Shown here: piece by piece, positions 14,118 to 20,810 of the stretch | Layout: each line of letters opens with the position of its first letter | Numbering within the stretch: the first letter of the stretch is position 1 | Source: a virus | Virus record (IMG/VR): IMGVR_UViG_3300012936_000139 | Coordinates: 1-26,378 of that record | Direction: 5' to 3' (one strand) | DNA: 26,378 nt | The notes under the pieces: generated by a model | Told to the model about the DNA's origin: nothing | The model's input: the letters and a program-made list of their open reading frames with translations, nothing else | The model's database searches: none | Translations under genes and position numbers: made by a program

Positions 14118-15286
14118 TGCGAATTGAAGAAGATGTCAAATTAGACTATAAGGACGTTCTTATTCGTCCGAAACGTTCAACATTAGGTAGTAGAAAAGAA
14201 GTAGACTTAGAAAGAGGATTTTCATTCCGTAACTATAAACCTTCAGAAATGACAATGGAGGATATACGTCCAGACTACAGAAATTGGAGAGGCATTCCAT
14301 TAATGGCAAGCAATATGGACGGAGTAGGAACATTTGAAATGGCAAATGTTCTCGCTGAACAGAAAATTATGACTTGTCTAGTTAAAACTTATACAGTGGC
14401 ACAACTTGTAAATTATTTTGAGACAGGTGGAGTCACACCCGAAAGAACAAATTATGTTGCAATGAGTATTGGAATTACAGATGCTGATCATGATAAGTTC
14501 CGAAAAGTTTACGAACAGACTGATACACAATTAAAATATGTGTGTATTGATGTAGCAAACGGTTATTCAGAAAGATTTGCGGCTTTTGTAAAAGAGTTTA
14601 GAAATTTATATCCGCATGTCGTTATTATTGCAGGAAATGTAGTAACAGGTGAAATGACAGAAGAGTTGTTGTTGAATGGAGCAGATATTGTCAAAGTGGG
14701 TATTGGCCCTGGTAGTGTTTGCACTACTAGAATACAGACTGGTGTTGGATATCCGCAGTTGTCCGCAGTCATAGAATGTGCAGATGCGGCACATGGCCTT
14801 GGTGGACATGTTATAGCTGATGGTGGTTGTACTTGTCCTGGAGACATTGCGAAAGCATTTGCTGGCGGTGCTGATTATGTAATGCTAGGAGGTATGTTAG
14901 CAGGACATGATGAAGGTGGCGGAGAAGTAGTAACAAAATATTACAAAACTGGTGAATGGGTCAAAGAAGAACAACAAGCCGCACAAGGTGGCCCTATTAG
15001 CGTCAGTTGGAAAGATAAAATAGATAGGAAACAATTCGTGCAGTTTTACGGCATGAGCAGTAAAGCCGCAAACGACAAACATTTCGGTGGTCTTAAGGAA
15101 TATAGGGCTTCGGAAGGCAGGGATGTGCTGGTACCTTACAGAGGATCTGTGATGCATAGCATACAAGAAATACTCGGAGGTATCCGCTCTACCTGCACTT
15201 ATGCAGGAGCACAAAGGCTAAAACATTTAATGAGATGCACTACATTTGTTAGATGTACAAAACAGTTCAATGATGTGTATGCATGA
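14117..15286 (+). CDS. guaC: GMP reductase
   Basis: NADPH-dependent deamination of GMP to IMP. 389 residues against ~347 in E. coli. Key residues align: catalytic C202 and T204 in [20 protein letters not shown] (E. coli C186, T188), K90 (K77) and E333 in EYRASEG (E289); D145 and G-rich IADGGC and [14 protein letters not shown] are also present. About 27 extra residues lie between GGGE and FYGMSS, rich in Lys/Glu/Gln. An IMP dehydrogenase would have a different flap (no R-Y motif here), so GuaC is the better call. It overlaps the oxygenase by one base and the next gene by four (ATGA). Confidence 0.93.
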   Translation: MRIEEDVKLDYKDVLIRPKRSTLGSRKEVDLERGFSFRNYKPSEMTMEDIRPDYRNWRGIPLMASNMDGVGTFEMANVLAEQKIMTCLVKTYTVAQLVNYFETGGVTPERTNYVAMSIGITDADHDKFRKVYEQTDTQLKYVCIDVANGYSERFAAFVKEFRNLYPHVVIIAGNVVTGEMTEELLLNGADIVKVGIGPGSVCTTRIQTGVGYPQLSAVIECADAAHGLGGHVIADGGCTCPGDIAKAFAGGADYVMLGGMLAGHDEGGGEVVTKYYKTGEWVKEEQQAAQGGPISVSWKDKIDRKQFVQFYGMSSKAANDKHFGGLKEYRASEGRDVLVPYRGSVMHSIQEILGGIRSTCTYAGAQRLKHLMRCTTFVRCTKQFNDVYA

Positions 15287-15492
15287 GTGGACAACGTAGG
15301 TTTTTAAAAATGTGGGCAAGAACAGTAGGTATGCCTATCGGTTTAAATGATGAAGATAAACCAGAATTCTTGCCTATTCCACAAGAAGATGTAAAAAGAG
15401 CTCTTGCTTTTAGAACATTTTGGATAGTATTACATATAGTTACTTGTTGTGCAATTATAGCAGGAAATGGTAGAACACTTGGTTTTTGGTAA
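15283..15492 (+). CDS. Small membrane protein conserved in T4-like marine phages
   Basis: 69 residues: a basic N-terminus with [20 protein letters not shown], then one membrane segment near residues 46-62 ([15 protein letters not shown]) and a short NGRTLGFW tail. Proteins with the same K-x-W-A-R-T-V-G start and C-terminal ..W end occur beside many marine T4-like genes. Function unknown. It overlaps guaC by ATGA and ends just before the hsp20 promoter. Confidence 0.75.
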   Translation: MSGQRRFLKMWARTVGMPIGLNDEDKPEFLPIPQEDVKRALAFRTFWIVLHIVTCCAIIAGNGRTLGFW

Positions 15493-15500
15493 TCATTTTC

Positions 15501-15531
15501 TTGACAAATTAATGAAAAGATTGTATAAATA
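15501..15531 (+). promoter_or_regulatory. Predicted promoter of the hsp20-clpS-bilin operon, with overlapping late box
   Basis: TTGACA (15501-15506), a 17-base spacer and TATAAA (15524-15529). The bases 15524-15531 also read TATAAATA, the T4 late box. Start predicted near 15536, leaving a leader of about 80 bases before the hsp20 ATG. Confidence 0.65.
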
Positions 15532-15535
15532 TATA

Positions 15536-15618
15536 TGTAATTTAGGAAAGAGTCCTATTTTACTAGAGTGCCCAAAAGGGGCTCTAAAATTAATCTTGCT
15601 TATTAAAGGAGAAAACAA
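15536..15618 (+). promoter_or_regulatory. hsp20 5' leader with imperfect hairpin
   Basis: The untranslated leader contains an imperfect hairpin around CCCAAAAGGGG (TAGAG 15564-15568 with CTCTA 15582-15586, CCC with GGG around an AAAA loop), then the ribosome site AAAGGAG (15605-15611). TCCT at 15553-15556 could pair with AGGA of the ribosome site over four pairs. Thermosensor control is possible, as ROSE-type leaders control hsp20 genes in rhizobia, but pairing here is weak. Confidence 0.35.
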
Positions 15619-16080
15619 ATGACAAGAATAACAACTCTAGACTTACCCTCAATACATAGACACTTTGTAGGATTCGACAGAATGTTCGATGAAATGGACA
15701 GAATGTTTGAAAATTCTAAAAGTCAAGGGTATCCCCCATACAACATTGCTAAACTAAATGACAATGAGTTTATGATCTCATTGGCAGTAGCCGGCTTTGG
15801 TATGGACAACTTGGCAATCGAAAAGGATAAAGATGTCCTTAAGATTGTAGGAACAGCACCTAAAGGAGACGACGAAGTCAATTACCTACATAGAGGCATT
15901 GGCGGACGTAATTTCCGTAGAGAGTTTACATTAGCTGAACATGTAGATGTTCACAATGCTGAACTAAAAAATGGAATGTTAAACATTCACTTGAAACGTG
16001 AAGTTCCAGAAGAGTTGCAACCTAAAAAAATTAAGATCAATGAAGGTCTTACAATTGAAGGGTCTGCAACAGACAAGTAA
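15619..16080 (+). CDS. Small heat shock protein Hsp20 (IbpA type)
   Basis: 153-residue ATP-independent chaperone that holds unfolding proteins. The alpha-crystallin domain spans about residues 38-140: PPYNIAKLNDNEFMISLAVA, GIGGRNFRREFTLAEHVDVH, AELKNGMLNIHLKREVP with the conserved A-x-x-x-N-G-x-L motif, and a C-terminal I-K-I for oligomer contacts. AAAGGAG precedes the ATG. Hsp20 is common in T4-like marine phages. A strong GC hairpin separates it from clpS. Confidence 0.95.
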   Translation: MTRITTLDLPSIHRHFVGFDRMFDEMDRMFENSKSQGYPPYNIAKLNDNEFMISLAVAGFGMDNLAIEKDKDVLKIVGTAPKGDDEVNYLHRGIGGRNFRREFTLAEHVDVHNAELKNGMLNIHLKREVPEELQPKKIKINEGLTIEGSATDK

Positions 16081-16087
16081 ACGTCTA

Positions 16088-16109
16088 GGGGGAGCGTAAT
16101 TGCTCCCCC
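16088..16109 (+). other. GC-rich hairpin between hsp20 and clpS
   Basis: GGGGGAGC (16088-16095) pairs perfectly with GCTCCCCC (16102-16109) around GTAATT. No T-run follows, so it is less likely a full terminator than a stabiliser or processing point that lets hsp20 mRNA outlast the downstream genes. It may attenuate transcription of clpS, heme oxygenase and the bilin reductase. Confidence 0.7.
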
Positions 16110-16124
16110 GCATAAGGAAATATT

Positions 16125-16436
16125 ATGACAATAGCAACAGATACAGAAATTAAGTTAGACGAAAAGATAGAAAAAACTATCGATGAACCAGGAAAGTATC
16201 ACGTAATTTTTCTTAACGATGATTCAACTCCTATGGAGTTTGTTATAGAGATGTTAACTCATGTTTTCAAACACTCTAAAGAAACTGCTGAAAAAATTAT
16301 GTTAGAAATACACAACAATGGTAGTGGTATTGCTGGCACTTTTAATTTTGAAATAGCAGAACAAAAAGCAAACGAAACCATATCATATGCTCGAGGAAAT
16401 GGCTTTCCACTAAATATCAAGATAGAGAAAGCATAA
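16125..16436 (+). CDS. clpS: ClpS, N-degron adaptor for ClpAP
   Basis: 103 residues. ClpS delivers proteins with bulky N-terminal residues to ClpA and inhibits ClpA action on ssrA-tagged proteins. Recognition residues are intact: FLNDDSTPMEFV (N31, D32, D33, T35, M37) and H63 in EIHNNGSGIAG; the C-terminal FPLNIKIEKA fits the family. The first 22 residues form the flexible extension that reaches ClpA. AAGGA lies before the ATG. Heme oxygenase starts 5 bases after its stop. Phage ClpS genes are rare to my knowledge. Confidence 0.95.
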   Translation: MTIATDTEIKLDEKIEKTIDEPGKYHVIFLNDDSTPMEFVIEMLTHVFKHSKETAEKIMLEIHNNGSGIAGTFNFEIAEQKANETISYARGNGFPLNIKIEKA

Positions 16437-16440
16437 CAAT

Positions 16441-17007
16441 ATGAGCAACTTAAAACAACTAACGTGGGAACATCACAAAAACGCAGAAAGACAATCGTTT
16501 GTAAAAGTCTTAATGAGTGGTAAAATTAATCCTAAATTTTATGCCACTTACCTTTGGAATCAACATAAAAAATATGACATACTAGAAGCCATGGCATTTG
16601 CCCAAGGATGTTTAGATGGACTTGTTGATATAAAAAGAAAAATGAAAATAGAACAAGACTTTGTTGAACTGTGGAAAGATGATGAAATGCCTATGTTGGT
16701 AGAAAGCACACACGAATACATGAGACATATGAAAACAATAATGACTGATCCAGATAAACTTATGGCTCATGTCTACGTTTTACATATGGGTGATCTAAGT
16801 GGCGGACAAATGATTAAAAAGAAAGTGCCTGGCGAAGGTCGTATGTATACTTTTGATACAGACAAAGCTGAATTGAAAGAAGCTATCAGGGCAAAGACAA
16901 ATGATAGCATGGCAGATGAAGCAAAGTGGGTGTTTGATTCTGCAACCAAGTTGTTCCAAGAATTAATGGAGATTGATATTGAGCATTATATGGAACAAGC
17001 TGATTGA
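16441..17007 (+). CDS. Heme oxygenase
   Basis: Opens heme to biliverdin, releasing iron and CO. 188 residues. The proximal ligand is H12 in LTWEHHKNAERQSF (the H-x-x-A-E pattern); the distal helix is AHVYVLHMGDLSGGQMIKKK with the G-D-L-S-G-G-Q signature. Length is near a compact bacterial/phage HO. No good ribosome site is visible before the ATG, which sits 5 bases after the clpS stop, so coupling is likely. The bilin reductase gene overlaps its end, pointing to a two-step pathway. Confidence 0.93.
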   Translation: MSNLKQLTWEHHKNAERQSFVKVLMSGKINPKFYATYLWNQHKKYDILEAMAFAQGCLDGLVDIKRKMKIEQDFVELWKDDEMPMLVESTHEYMRHMKTIMTDPDKLMAHVYVLHMGDLSGGQMIKKKVPGEGRMYTFDTDKAELKEAIRAKTNDSMADEAKWVFDSATKLFQELMEIDIEHYMEQAD

Positions 17008-17671
17008 TTGTAAAGATCAAATTATAGACATATTCAACGAACAAGCAACTGAAATTGACGAACCTGGATTAGATTATTTTAACCGTCCTGACAGTGGATG
17101 GATAAACAGAGTGTGGGCTAATGATTATGTCCGTAGGGCTCACATAGATGTAGTCGATGCTCGAGATTCTAAAGGCTTATGGATGATGCATGTTTGCATT
17201 TTTCCAACACTAGACAATCCTGCACCTATATATGGCTTCGATGTAATAGCAGGTAAAAACAAGATGACAGGCGCATTCCATGACTTTTCACCAAGTGCTG
17301 ATCCAGATCACGATATGATACAAGGTTACTATGAAAGTGTTGAACACTTTGTACCTGAAAAGCAACGTGAGCTTCCTGAATGGGCTAGAAACATTTTTAC
17401 AGGCAAAATGCTTGCCGCTGGCAATGTTAAAACAGACGAAGAAGCAACAGAAATTATACGTATAGCACTAAGCAATCTACATGCATACTTTGCCGAAGTA
17501 GGTGCTACAAAAGGCTACGGTGATCAAGATTTAGTAGCGGCGTCACAAAACTATTACTGCCATAATCAGCAACAAAACCCACACACAGCTAACGTAATGA
17601 AGTCTCTAGGCTTACCAGAAGAAGATGTAGATCGCTTCTGCACAGATATGTTGTTTCCTAAACTTGCATAA
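16979..17671 (+). CDS. Ferredoxin-dependent bilin reductase (PcyX/PebS-like)
   Basis: Reduces biliverdin to a phycobilin. 230 residues from TTG 16979, preferred because TGGAG lies 7 bases upstream; TTG 16973 is the alternative, and there is no ATG before the core. The family core is clear: HVCIFPTLDNPAPIYGFDVI followed by AGKNKMTGAFHDFSP. H71 and D88 are 17 residues apart, matching the H88/D105 pair of PcyA. The YGFDVIAGK and HDFSP blocks are closest to PcyA-type enzymes. The viral reductase PcyX, described from ocean metagenomes beside a heme oxygenase, is the nearest known analogue; product (phycoerythrobilin) is inferred. It overlaps heme oxygenase by 29 bases. Confidence 0.9.
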   Translation: MSIIWNKLIDCKDQIIDIFNEQATEIDEPGLDYFNRPDSGWINRVWANDYVRRAHIDVVDARDSKGLWMMHVCIFPTLDNPAPIYGFDVIAGKNKMTGAFHDFSPSADPDHDMIQGYYESVEHFVPEKQRELPEWARNIFTGKMLAAGNVKTDEEATEIIRIALSNLHAYFAEVGATKGYGDQDLVAASQNYYCHNQQQNPHTANVMKSLGLPEEDVDRFCTDMLFPKLA

Positions 17672-17675
17672 ATAC
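17668..17675 (+). promoter_or_regulatory. T4-late-like box ATAAATAC
   Basis: ATAAATAC overlaps the bilin reductase stop and precedes the gene at 17692, which also has AAGGA. Likely a late start for the following gene. Confidence 0.5.
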
Positions 17676-17691
17676 ATTGTAAGGAATAAAC

Positions 17692-18765
17692 ATGCGTTAT
17701 CATCAATTTAAAATAAACGAATACACAGATCTAGAAACAGAAAAACAAACTATTATTAAAACAATTAGTGGTTTAGATGCTTCTAATGAAGAAGAGGCGG
17801 CTATTTTAGATAGGATTTATAAGATACTTAATTCTGATAGAATCAGCACAACTATAGATAATGCTTTTAGTAAGCCTATTGCTGATGAAAGTCTAAGTGA
17901 TAATGCAAAAAAACAAATTATAAGAGATGTCACAGAGATACTAGGAACACTTTCTGTAGATTACAAAAGGATGAATCAGTTCTTAGACAAAATGGAACAA
18001 GGTGGTGTCATCAATACAACTGCGTTAGGCAAACCTGTAAGTAGTTTTGAATCTGTATTTGATAATGATGTAGTTGCACAAATGGCTTTCTTAAAACTTG
18101 CTAACTATGGTTCAGGTAAAAATCAAAAAGGTCCTGGAGAATATGCACTTGCTATGTTAAGTGATAAGATTTCATTACGTCCAGGCGGGGGTGATTTAGA
18201 TGTTGAAGGACTAGGGCAAGTAGAACTTAAAGCCGCAGTTGGAGCAAGTGGTGGAAGACTAGGACATGGTGGATTAGCACAAAAAGATGCAAAAGCCGCT
18301 TTAGAAAAATATCACGATAATGTACCAGCACTAAAGCAACACTTTGAACAAGGTGCAAAAGGTATGAGTTTGAAAAACTTCCAAGTATATCTTGCATCAG
18401 GCTTACCGCCAAGAGACGAAGCAAATAAAAAATTAAGATACGAAATAGGTATGGATCTTTATGGTCCTATTTTTGGAGAGTTTGCAAAAGCAATGGCAAC
18501 TGCTTTGACGCAAGACGATTACAATGTGCTAGAAGCAGAATTTTTAAAAGCTAACTATGCCTATTATCTAGATAAAGATTATTTTGATGTATTATTACTG
18601 TGTAGTTTTTCAGCAGGAAAATTTGCGGCAGTAAGAAATGCTGATGAACTAATTGCACTTAAACAAGCAGGGCATCTTTCTGCTCCTGCTCCTTCGGCAG
18701 TACCAACCAACGCAGGCATGCGTGAAGTGTTTTCTAAAGTTAGTTTGTCAAAAGCTAAAATATAA
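17692..18765 (+). CDS. Phage protein with possible PD-(D/E)XK nuclease motif
   Basis: 357 residues, start MRYHQFKINEYTDLE typical of marine T4-like virion-associated proteins. The centre (residues 147-195) holds GPGEYALAML, then GGGDLDVEGLGQVELKAAVG. E150, D168/D170 and E178-x-K180 form the spacing of a PD-(D/E)XK nuclease core. The C-terminal third is helical, ending in Pro/Ala-rich sequence. The rest shows no known domain. A late-type promoter and AAGGA precede it. Either a nuclease packaged or acting late, or a structural protein with a chance match. Confidence 0.6.
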   Translation: MRYHQFKINEYTDLETEKQTIIKTISGLDASNEEEAAILDRIYKILNSDRISTTIDNAFSKPIADESLSDNAKKQIIRDVTEILGTLSVDYKRMNQFLDKMEQGGVINTTALGKPVSSFESVFDNDVVAQMAFLKLANYGSGKNQKGPGEYALAMLSDKISLRPGGGDLDVEGLGQVELKAAVGASGGRLGHGGLAQKDAKAALEKYHDNVPALKQHFEQGAKGMSLKNFQVYLASGLPPRDEANKKLRYEIGMDLYGPIFGEFAKAMATALTQDDYNVLEAEFLKANYAYYLDKDYFDVLLLCSFSAGKFAAVRNADELIALKQAGHLSAPAPSAVPTNAGMREVFSKVSLSKAKI

Positions 18766-18795
18766 ACTGCTAGTTTTATCCTATCCCAAAAAATC

Positions 18796-18803
18796 TTAAA
18801 TAC
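18796..18803 (+). promoter_or_regulatory. T4-late-like box TTAAATAC
   Basis: TTAAATAC in the short gap between 18765 and the gene starting at 18817. Confidence 0.45.
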
Positions 18804-18816
18804 CTATAAGCAGAGC

Positions 18817-19305
18817 GTGAGGGCTTTAAATTTGATAGATCCAGTAACAGCCATCGCGGGGGCAACCGCGGCTTTCAATGCAATTAAATCAGGTTTCAGC
18901 GTAGGCAGAGACATAGAATCCATGGCGGGCGATTTAGGCCGCTGGATGAGTCACGTGTCAGATTTAAAGAAAGCAGAAGACATGAACAAGAAACCGCCTT
19001 TGTTCAAAAAACTATTCCAAGCAGGTTCAGTAGAAGAAGAAGCATTACAAATTTTCATGGCAAAGAAAAAAGCGGCTGATATGAGAGATCAACTGCGTCA
19101 AATTATTGTTGCAACTAGAGGACCAAGTGCTTGGGACGAACTGATAAAAACTGAAGGCGACATTCGTAAAAAACGTCAAGAAGCTATCTATGCACAACAA
19201 GAACGTAGACAGCAGGTATTAGAAATAGTAGGTATTGGTTTCTTAATGCTTGTCATTGCCGGCGCTTTAATTGGTTTTGCTTATCTTTATTCGTTACGTA
19301 ATTAA
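18817..19305 (+). CDS. Membrane-tethered helical protein, conserved in marine phages
   Basis: 162 residues from GTG 18817 (no clear ribosome site; a TTG at 18832 with GAGGG upstream is possible). An Ala/Gly-rich N-terminus (LIDPVTAIAGATAAFNAIKS) is followed by charged helices (SDLKKAEDMNKKPPLFKKLF) and one C-terminal membrane segment near 138-157 (IVGIGFLMLVIAGALIGFAY). Similar proteins appear beside unknown genes in marine T4-like phages. Function unknown. Confidence 0.7.
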   Translation: MRALNLIDPVTAIAGATAAFNAIKSGFSVGRDIESMAGDLGRWMSHVSDLKKAEDMNKKPPLFKKLFQAGSVEEEALQIFMAKKKAADMRDQLRQIIVATRGPSAWDELIKTEGDIRKKRQEAIYAQQERRQQVLEIVGIGFLMLVIAGALIGFAYLYSLRN

Positions 19306-19307
19306 TC

Positions 19308-19541
19308 ATGATGATACATGCCTTCATATTGATCGTATTAGTAGGTGCAGGCGAAGAAGCAAAACAAGAACCCAATCCCATGTATTTTAGAAGTATTGAC
19401 GTCTGTCAATATTATGCAAAACGTGTGCCAAGGCAATACGGCAACTATGGATCTAAATACCTAGTGCCTCCTGAACATAGAATAACTGCATATTGCAAGC
19501 CTGTGTATGTAAAAGACGGTCCTTACATATACGATCACTAA
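19308..19541 (+). CDS. Small secreted cysteine protein
   Basis: 77 residues with a hydrophobic start (MMIHAFILIVLVGAG), the motif F-R-S-I-D-V-C and a C-terminal TAYCKPVYV. It shares F-x-S-x-x-x-C and C-K-P-V with the protein at 4295-4483, and the first motif with 7098-7334. It begins two bases after the previous stop. Function unknown; export is inferred. Confidence 0.7.
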   Translation: MMIHAFILIVLVGAGEEAKQEPNPMYFRSIDVCQYYAKRVPRQYGNYGSKYLVPPEHRITAYCKPVYVKDGPYIYDH

Positions 19542-19545
19542 ATAC
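19538..19545 (+). promoter_or_regulatory. T4-late-like box CTAAATAC
   Basis: CTAAATAC overlaps the stop of the preceding gene, 4 bases before the GTG at 19550. Confidence 0.45.
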
Positions 19546-19549
19546 TAGT

Positions 19550-19795
19550 GTGGTGTATAATTTTGGAAACCTTATCTTAGATTTAAATAATTCCGCTAGA
19601 GCAAAACTTTACAAAAACAAACAACTAGTTTTTATCGGCGACGGATATATAGCTTTGAAAATGTTTTTGAAAGATTCAGAATATCACCCAGACGTAATGG
19701 CAAAGTTTAAAAATCAATTAGAACAAAGAGAAAAATATAAATGGAAGGAGCCCAAGATAAATGGATCAGATGGATTACAGAATAATGGATCTTAA
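19550..19795 (+). CDS. Small hypothetical protein
   Basis: About 81 residues from GTG 19550 (GTG 19553 equally possible), reading VYNFGNLILDLNNSARAKLY, then FIGDGYIALKMFLKD, and ending in a charged tail. No ribosome site; the late box ends 4 bases before, so the message may be leaderless. An upstream frame to 19493 runs through the previous gene and is not needed. Family unknown. Its last 35 bases overlap the next gene. Confidence 0.6.
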   Translation: MVYNFGNLILDLNNSARAKLYKNKQLVFIGDGYIALKMFLKDSEYHPDVMAKFKNQLEQREKYKWKEPKINGSDGLQNNGS

Positions 19796-20021
19796 ACAAC
19801 GAGTAGTTGACATGAAACAGCGATTAGATAATAAGTCAGATAGTGCAGAGCCTGATCCCCTGCTTGCACCCTCCAAAACGTTGCCGATCCGCGATCTATT
19901 TCAAAGTGTTGCACAAGCCGCGACTTCAGATGATCAATATGCCAATGTGCTACATAATCGAGAACGCCAATTAAGAGAGCGAATTGAAATGGCAAGAAGT
20001 AAATTACCACTAGGAAAGTAA
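19761..20021 (+). CDS. Small charged protein, antisense to the DUF3307-like gene
   Basis: 86 residues with AAGGAG 11 bases before the ATG. The sequence is helical and charged: MDLKQRVVDMKQRLDNKSDS, then LPIRDLFQSVAQAATSDDQY and a C-terminal RERQLRERIEMARSKLPLGK. It looks protein-like and has a ribosome site, yet 230 of its bases are also coding on the other strand. Local base composition is richer in G+C than its neighbours. Family unknown; it may be real, or a shadow of the minus-strand gene. Confidence 0.55.
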   Translation: MDQMDYRIMDLKQRVVDMKQRLDNKSDSAEPDPLLAPSKTLPIRDLFQSVAQAATSDDQYANVLHNRERQLRERIEMARSKLPLGK

Positions 20022-20157
20022 GTATTCCGTGTTCTGCATAATGTCTATGGGCATTGCTGATATACTTTATTTTATTGATATTGTTATGGAACGATTGTAG
20101 ATACAAATCAGCAATAGCATGTTTAATCATGAGTAGGGCAAGCAAATGAATTTCCAT
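19792..20157 (-). CDS. DUF3307-like integral membrane protein (only minus-strand gene)
   Basis: 121 residues from the ATG at 20157, with AGGAG exactly 5 bases upstream on the minus strand. It has hydrophobic helices with the DUF3307 pattern: MIKHAIADLYLQSFHN near the start, SNAHRHYAEHGILTFL, LLIGVLDYVAHWHIDHLKSR and QAGDQALHYLTYYLIA. Histidines at the helix ends and H-x-x-x-D...D-Q...H are typical. Function unknown; the family also occurs in bacteria. Convergent overlap with the + strand gene at 19761 covers its C-terminal two thirds. Nine further codons upstream (to 20184) are open but lack a ribosome site. Confidence 0.8.
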   Translation of the reverse strand: MEIHLLALLMIKHAIADLYLQSFHNNINKIKYISNAHRHYAEHGILTFLVVIYFLPFQFALLIGVLDYVAHWHIDHLKSRLVQHFEIDRGSATFWRVQAGDQALHYLTYYLIAVSCQLLVV

Positions 20158-20177
20158 AATATCTCCTAAAATATTTA

Positions 20178-20206
20178 TTGACAAGTGGTATAATTGATGC
20201 TAGTAT
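20178..20206 (+). promoter_or_regulatory. Predicted promoter for peroxiredoxin
   Basis: TTGACA (20178-20183), a 17-base spacer ending in TGC (extended -10) and TAGTAT (20201-20206), in the divergent gap between the minus-strand gene and peroxiredoxin. The rest of the gap to 20276 is A+T-rich leader without other visible signals. Confidence 0.55.
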
Positions 20207-20276
20207 ATATATAGTCAAATACAGTTATTTTTAAAATTTGAACTGTTAAATAAGACATAACCCATAAGGAAAAATA

Positions 20277-20810
20277 ATGATTGAAGGTTTCAAAATACCA
20301 TGCGTGACTTTTAAAATGAGAGTCCGAGATGAATCAATTGGTGGTCCTAACCCTTATCGTTGGGAGGATATAACCAGTGACTCACTGCTTAAAGGCAAAA
20401 GAGTAGTATTGTTCAGTCTACCAGGAGCGTTCACACCTACGTGTTCAACATATCAACTTCCTGGTTTTGAAGAAAACTACGATAAAATCCGTAATCAAGA
20501 CATAGATGAAGTTTATTGTATTTCTGTAAATGATGCTTTTGTAATGAATGCTTGGGCAAAGCACCAAAACATACAAAACGTCAAAGTAATACCTGATGGT
20601 TCAGGAAACTTTACAAGATACATGGGGATGCTAATAGGAAAAAACCATTTAGGTTTTGGATTGCGTTCCTGGAGATATATGGCAGTTATCAATGATGGTG
20701 TTGTAGAAAAATGGTGGCAAGAACCTGGTATTAATAATGACGGTGACGATGATGATCCGTATGTAGAAACTACACCAGATAACTGTGTAGGCTATCTTTG
20801 CGATGTATGA
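20277..20810 (+). CDS. Peroxiredoxin (Prx5-like)
   Basis: 177 residues that reduce peroxides with a thiol. The peroxidatic site is SLPGAFTPTCSTYQLPGFEE with C56, in the P-x-x-x-T-x-C form; R142-type Arg is in the GLRSWRYMAVINDGVV block. The C-terminus (TPDNCVGYLCDV) has two further Cys, one possibly resolving. ATAAGGA precedes the ATG at a good spacing. Glutaredoxin at 3204 could serve as reductant. Protection of infected cells against oxidative stress is the likely use. Confidence 0.93.
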   Translation: MIEGFKIPCVTFKMRVRDESIGGPNPYRWEDITSDSLLKGKRVVLFSLPGAFTPTCSTYQLPGFEENYDKIRNQDIDEVYCISVNDAFVMNAWAKHQNIQNVKVIPDGSGNFTRYMGMLIGKNHLGFGLRSWRYMAVINDGVVEKWWQEPGINNDGDDDDPYVETTPDNCVGYLCDV

